Source: Acanthornis magna (lineage: Eukaryota > Chordata > Aves > Passeriformes > Acanthizidae). Taken from it: a stretch of 64,000 nucleotides of DNA. The position numbers were made by a program, and so were the translations under genes. Where the stretch lies: assembly GCA_036785705.1 (NCBI GenBank), contig JAWUZG010000336.1:248001-312000 (forward strand), given 5' to 3'. Shown here one piece after another: positions 61,501 through 64,000 of the stretch (position 1 is the first letter of the stretch; the number at the start of each line of letters is the position of its first letter). The notes beneath the pieces were generated by a model, which was not told where the DNA came from, searched no databases, and saw only the letters and a program-made list of their open reading frames with translations.

Positions 61501-63823
61501 TGCCAGTTGGGGAAAAAAGTGATCTCTGAATTGTTGCCGAATTCCATGTTTTGCATTTGTTTTTAGTATGTCAGATCACGGCTAAATAGTTGGAGCTACA
61601 TATATAATAATTTACATGCCACAAACCTCACAATTATTATTAAAGCAATTATTTCAGATTTCCATTCATTTAAGTGTATTTGCCTACAATCATCAGTGTA
61701 TCTCACATGAGAAAGGGAATATAGGTATTTACTTATTTCAGCTTTGAAAGGGAGATGCTGGGTATCCTTCTGTATAGCAATGTGTGTCACTACTGTCTCC
61801 AAAGGTACCAACAACTGAAACAGCAATGGGAGATGAAGTCTGATGAAGCAGAGCTGTTACAAAAGAAGCTTCATCACAGTGCATATCACAGAGAAGAGGA
61901 AGAGCGTCTTGCCCTGAAGAAAACCATTGGTGACAAACATGTTCTTACTCTTTTAACTGAAAACTAATTGCTGAGAAGGAGATGCATATCAGGCTGTTTG
62001 AATAGCAGAATCTTTTTCTTAAGAAAAAAGTATTTTTCACTTTGGAAATACTAGCTTTATATTTTGGAATGTGTAAGAAATATAGAATCACAGTATACTT
62101 TCATGGAGGTGATTCACTTCAAGTTGGTCATTCTCTTATAATAAAGCATATACTCATATTAAATGTTTTATACACTTTATAATAAAGGAAAATACATCTT
62201 TAGGGAAGTTTAAAAATTGATTTAATCCCGTATTTGAGTAATCTTTGCTTTTTTCAAGCCATCTATTTCTGTAGATATTTGAGGTTCGTAATATAGTTTG
62301 CATAACAAAAAAGCATTTGAAGGTGTTCATATAGCTAAGGAAAGACATAAATGCACAAAATACAGCAACAAGTAAAACATCTAAAGAAAAAAATGGAGAG
62401 AAGTGATACATTTCTAGGTATATACCTAACAAAATATCACATGAGGTGATAGCTTATTAGGTAGCCATCTGATTAATTACTTCTTGGTCATGAGACTTGA
62501 TATATTCTTCCCCTGTCAAGAAAACCCCCCATATTTTCATAATGGCTGGTTGTCTGGTTCCCTAGCAATAACTGGTAACAACAGTACACTGTCTTAGAAT
62601 AATCATTGAAATATCTGACTTCAGCAACTAGTGAGTGTACAAACACCTTTTTTCTGTTGGAGGCAAAGAGATTTATTTCAGTTGGAGTTTAGGATGTAAG
62701 TTAAAATGTGAGAACAATGCTCAGTCTCAGTACTCTCCTTGATTCAGCGGAGTGTGAAGAGACATTAAACAAAACCGAAGAGAGCAAAAAGAAAGCAGAA
62801 GAAAAATACAAGGAATTAGAGAATAAATATAAAAATGCAGAAGCAGAATGTCTAAAAGAACGAAAAAATGCAGAGCAGAAACTGCATGATGCCAAGAAAA
62901 AGGCAGACACTTCAAGCAAAAAAATAAGAGATACGCAGCAGGTAAAACTTCACCTCTGTTGGCAGTTTTCTCAATGTTAAAAGTGGCTGAAAAAATCAGA
63001 GCATTTGATTCTCCTGCGGTTTTAATGCTCTCAGTTTTGGGACTTAATACATTACTGTGTTGTCACTGACATAGTCACTGACTGAGGTTTTTTATTTCTT
63101 TGTTTTTGTGACATTGCGCCTTTGCTCAAGAATGGGTGCTTTTAATCTTCTACAGCATTTATTACATCACACTGAATCTTAATTCTTTCCATTTGATTTC
63201 ATTTCCACTAATAAATTCGAGGACATCTCTCTAGGAAGTCGAAGCTTTAGTTCTGGAACTCGAAGAGCTGAAACAAGAACAGGCCTCCTATAAACAACAG
63301 ATCACAGCTGCAGAGGAAGCAATCAAATCCTACCAGGAGCAAGTTGATGCTATGGTGGCTGAAGTGGCTAAGACAGAGGTAGAAGTGAATATACTTTCTT
63401 TTATTATCCATTTTCATGTTACTCTGTTTGAAATAGTGTGTCTCAACCTCACACTATGATGTGTATTTTGTTCTGCAGATTTGCTTAACACACTCAGTCA
63501 GCCTAGGTAGTTATTTTTTTGCTTCACTTTCACATGTGAATTTTTTCTCCTTGCTGTGCCAGTTCTAATAAGGGTCTAACGCCAGCTTTAAAAGACACCA
63601 ATAAGTGTCTGCTGATTTGCTTTTTCAGGAATCTGTGGAGAGGTCACAGAAGGAGCTTTCCAAGCAAAAGGAAGTAATTGCATTTCATGATAATGCAATT
63701 AAAAACAAATCTGCAGAGATACTAAAATATGGAGCACAAAATAATGAATTACAGCTTAAGATTAAAGAATTAGAACACAACATCATCAAATGTCAGCAAG
63801 AGGCTGCTGACGCTGCTGCCGAG
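49380..63823 (+). CDS. SMC2: SMC2 condensin ATPase, partial (19 coding exons in window)
   Basis: Structural maintenance of chromosomes 2 (condensin core, partner of SMC4) drives mitotic chromosome compaction. Nineteen coding exons join in phase to 930 codons, about three quarters of the usual 1190-1200. The C-terminal ATPase half with signature motif and Walker B lies beyond the window. Visible parts are Walker A GLNGSGKS at residues 32-39, R58 of VRASNFQD, the Q-loop FLIMQGQ, a long coiled coil from about 170-500, a hinge at about 510-680 ([15 protein letters not shown] to [14 protein letters not shown]), and the returning coiled coil. The start follows the N-terminus [20 protein letters not shown]. 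No frameshift or stop is seen in the exons. Hinge residues 664-668 read HGGAL where human has SGGAR. The gene's own promoter island lies about 0.8 kb upstream. Confidence 0.98.
50832..50981 (+). CDS. SMC2: SMC2 coding exon 2
   Basis: Encodes residues 57-106, starting [17 protein letters not shown] (R58 is the conserved head arginine) and ending DEITVTRQ. Confidence 0.97.
51606..51728 (+). CDS. SMC2: SMC2 coding exon 3 (Q-loop)
   Basis: Encodes residues 107-147, [20 protein letters not shown] to NNPHFLIMQ, the last being the Q-loop glutamine. Confidence 0.97.
52366..52404 (+). CDS. SMC2: SMC2 coding exon 4 (13 codons)
   Basis: Encodes [13 protein letters not shown], residues 148-160. Human SMC2 has arginine where this protein has Q149. 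Confidence 0.96.
52590..52700 (+). CDS. SMC2: SMC2 coding exon 5
   Basis: Encodes residues 161-197, [18 protein letters not shown] and the start of the coiled coil. The EEAAGT segment is the SMC head signature region. Confidence 0.97.
52899..52943 (+). CDS. SMC2: SMC2 coding exon 6 (15 codons)
   Basis: Encodes [15 protein letters not shown], residues 198-212, in the first coiled coil. Phase is 0 at both ends. Confidence 0.96.
53428..53661 (+). CDS. SMC2: SMC2 coding exon 7
   Basis: Encodes residues 213-290, from [16 protein letters not shown] to IEKEKDK, charged coiled coil with the conserved AYQF turn. Confidence 0.97.
54319..54468 (+). CDS. SMC2: SMC2 coding exon 8
   Basis: Encodes residues 291-340, starting [20 protein letters not shown], coiled coil. 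Confidence 0.97.
55117..55350 (+). CDS. SMC2: SMC2 coding exon 9
   Basis: Encodes residues 341-418, with the conserved [15 protein letters not shown] stretch. The acceptor TTACTGAAG has a modest polypyrimidine tract upstream. Confidence 0.97.
55948..55981. repeat. 17-bp perfect tandem duplication in a SMC2 intron
   Basis: ACTTTGTTTCTTCTCAG occurs twice in immediate succession (55948-55964 and 55965-55981), about 220 bases upstream of the true acceptor of coding exon 10. Each copy looks like a splice acceptor (TTTCTTCTCAG). Confidence 0.95.
56205..56364 (+). CDS. SMC2: SMC2 coding exon 10
   Basis: Encodes residues 419-471 plus one base, [20 protein letters not shown] to IKELNYS. The donor is GTCTGT, weaker than most donors in this gene, and an LTR begins 57 bases downstream of the exon end. 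Confidence 0.95.
56421..57401 (-). mobile_element. ERVL-type solo LTR, copy 3, antisense in SMC2
   Basis: Read on the minus strand this LTR of about 981 bp follows copy 2 block by block: TGGTGGTGAATCCTCTGGGA (equivalent of the CTCTGGGGTAACA block), CAGCACTTGTGACCCCCCAG, ACCCCATGGTGGAGCAGGGG, then the U5-like tail ending CTCAACTCATGACA. Flanks are AAAAG (56416-56420) and TAAAG (57402-57406), a 4-of-5 match read as an aged target-site duplication. The low-numbered end is sharp. The high-numbered end is less certain. A plus-strand frame of 230 codons inside it is a by-product of G-rich LTR sequence on the other strand. Confidence 0.78.
58256..58373 (+). CDS. SMC2: SMC2 coding exon 11
   Basis: Encodes residues 472-510, [20 protein letters not shown] to HLQFTYK (last codon split). 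The acceptor choice among three AAG triplets at 58253-58262 is by phase and family alignment. Shifting it by three bases would drop one glutamate. Confidence 0.9.
59080..59218 (+). CDS. SMC2: SMC2 coding exon 12 (hinge start)
   Basis: Encodes residues 511-557, [20 protein letters not shown] to NIIVDTE, the first strand and helices of the hinge domain. Confidence 0.97.
59467..59586 (+). CDS. SMC2: SMC2 coding exon 13
   Basis: Encodes residues 558-597, including [13 protein letters not shown], a highly conserved hinge strand, and ending KLAESL. Confidence 0.97.
59906..60110 (+). CDS. SMC2: SMC2 coding exon 14 (hinge core)
   Basis: Encodes residues 598-665 plus one base, [20 protein letters not shown] to [11 protein letters not shown]. 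It holds the [19 protein letters not shown] core and the first half of the hinge glycine motif. Confidence 0.97.
60680..60815 (+). CDS. SMC2: SMC2 coding exon 15
   Basis: Encodes residues 666-711, [20 protein letters not shown] onward. It completes the glycine motif and begins the returning coiled coil. Confidence 0.97.
61805..61929 (+). CDS. SMC2: SMC2 coding exon 16
   Basis: Encodes residues 711-753, with [20 protein letters not shown], conserved in vertebrate SMC2. It ends within the codon after KKTI. Confidence 0.97.
62748..62941 (+). CDS. SMC2: SMC2 coding exon 17
   Basis: Encodes residues 753-817, [20 protein letters not shown] to DTQQ, a lysine/glutamate-rich coiled coil. The donor is GTAAAA. 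Confidence 0.96.
63235..63378 (+). CDS. SMC2: SMC2 coding exon 18
   Basis: Encodes residues 818-865, [20 protein letters not shown] to VAEVAKTE, coiled coil. Confidence 0.97.
63629..63823 (+). CDS. SMC2: SMC2 coding exon 19
   Basis: Encodes residues 866-930, [20 protein letters not shown] to AADAAAE, near the end of the second coiled coil. The remaining exons lie past the window. Confidence 0.97.
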
Positions 63824-64000
63824 GTATTTCAAAACTCTGCTTTTCTTCACATCTTGTGACCAAGAATGGTTATTTCCCTTGTCACATGCAAAGGAAATAA
63901 CCTTTTCTCCTTAAGCACTGTCATATTTGCAGCTCTCAATGTGAAAAGTTTTATTCGAGGAAGAGGGAGTGGAGGTTATACATTGTAAAAGAGCATATCC
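63824..64000 (+). other. SMC2: SMC2 intron running off the window
   Basis: The donor is GTATTT at 63824. The intron is not closed within the window. Confidence 0.9.

Overview
The window is vertebrate nuclear DNA, most likely from a bird. The genes have many short exons bounded by GT-AG introns, two promoters are CpG-rich, and the interspersed repeats are CR1 LINE fragments and ERVL-type solo LTRs typical of avian genomes. All three recognised genes have human orthologues in 9q31, a block that lies on the avian Z chromosome. Z linkage is therefore likely, but it is inferred from knowledge of synteny and is not shown by the sequence.

Layout: (1) 1-11.9 kb is gene-poor. It holds two plus-strand ERVL-type solo LTRs (about 3.62-4.41 and 5.90-6.95 kb), an AAAT microsatellite, and one unrecognised candidate last exon on the minus strand (8426-8661). 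(2) 11.9-21.5 kb is TXN (thioredoxin) on the plus strand: a CpG-island promoter with a TATA-like box and five coding exons giving a complete 105-residue protein. A CR1 fragment sits in intron 1. (3) 21.5-28.5 kb is a non-coding stretch between convergent genes. (4) 28.5-39.6 kb is PTGR1 (prostaglandin reductase 1) on the minus strand: nine coding exons giving a complete 329-residue protein. A CR1 fragment and a 36-bp tandem duplication lie in the intron between coding exons 4 and 5. (5) 39.6-48.2 kb is non-coding and repeat-bearing: a candidate LTR at 42.6-43.2 kb, a CR1 3' end at 45 kb, and a CR1 ORF2 fragment on the minus strand at 46.9-47.5 kb. (6) 48.2 kb to the window end is SMC2 (condensin ATPase) on the plus strand: a CpG-island promoter with E2F-like sites, then 19 coding exons encoding about 930 residues. 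The last quarter of the protein, including the C-terminal ATPase half, lies beyond the window. A minus-strand ERVL-type LTR sits 57 bp downstream of a SMC2 splice donor.

All 33 coding exons were joined by hand. Reading phase is kept at every junction, none of the three genes shows a frameshift or internal stop, and the two complete genes have the family's usual length. TXN (protein disulfide reduction) and PTGR1 (NADPH-dependent reduction of eicosanoids and reactive alkenals) are both cytosolic redox and detoxification enzymes. SMC2 is an unrelated chromosome-condensation gene. I found no clear sign of a novel biological system. The items most worth a second look are the unrecognised exon near 8.5 kb, the LTR close to the SMC2 donor, substitutions in the SMC2 hinge, and the duplication against a PTGR1 splice acceptor.
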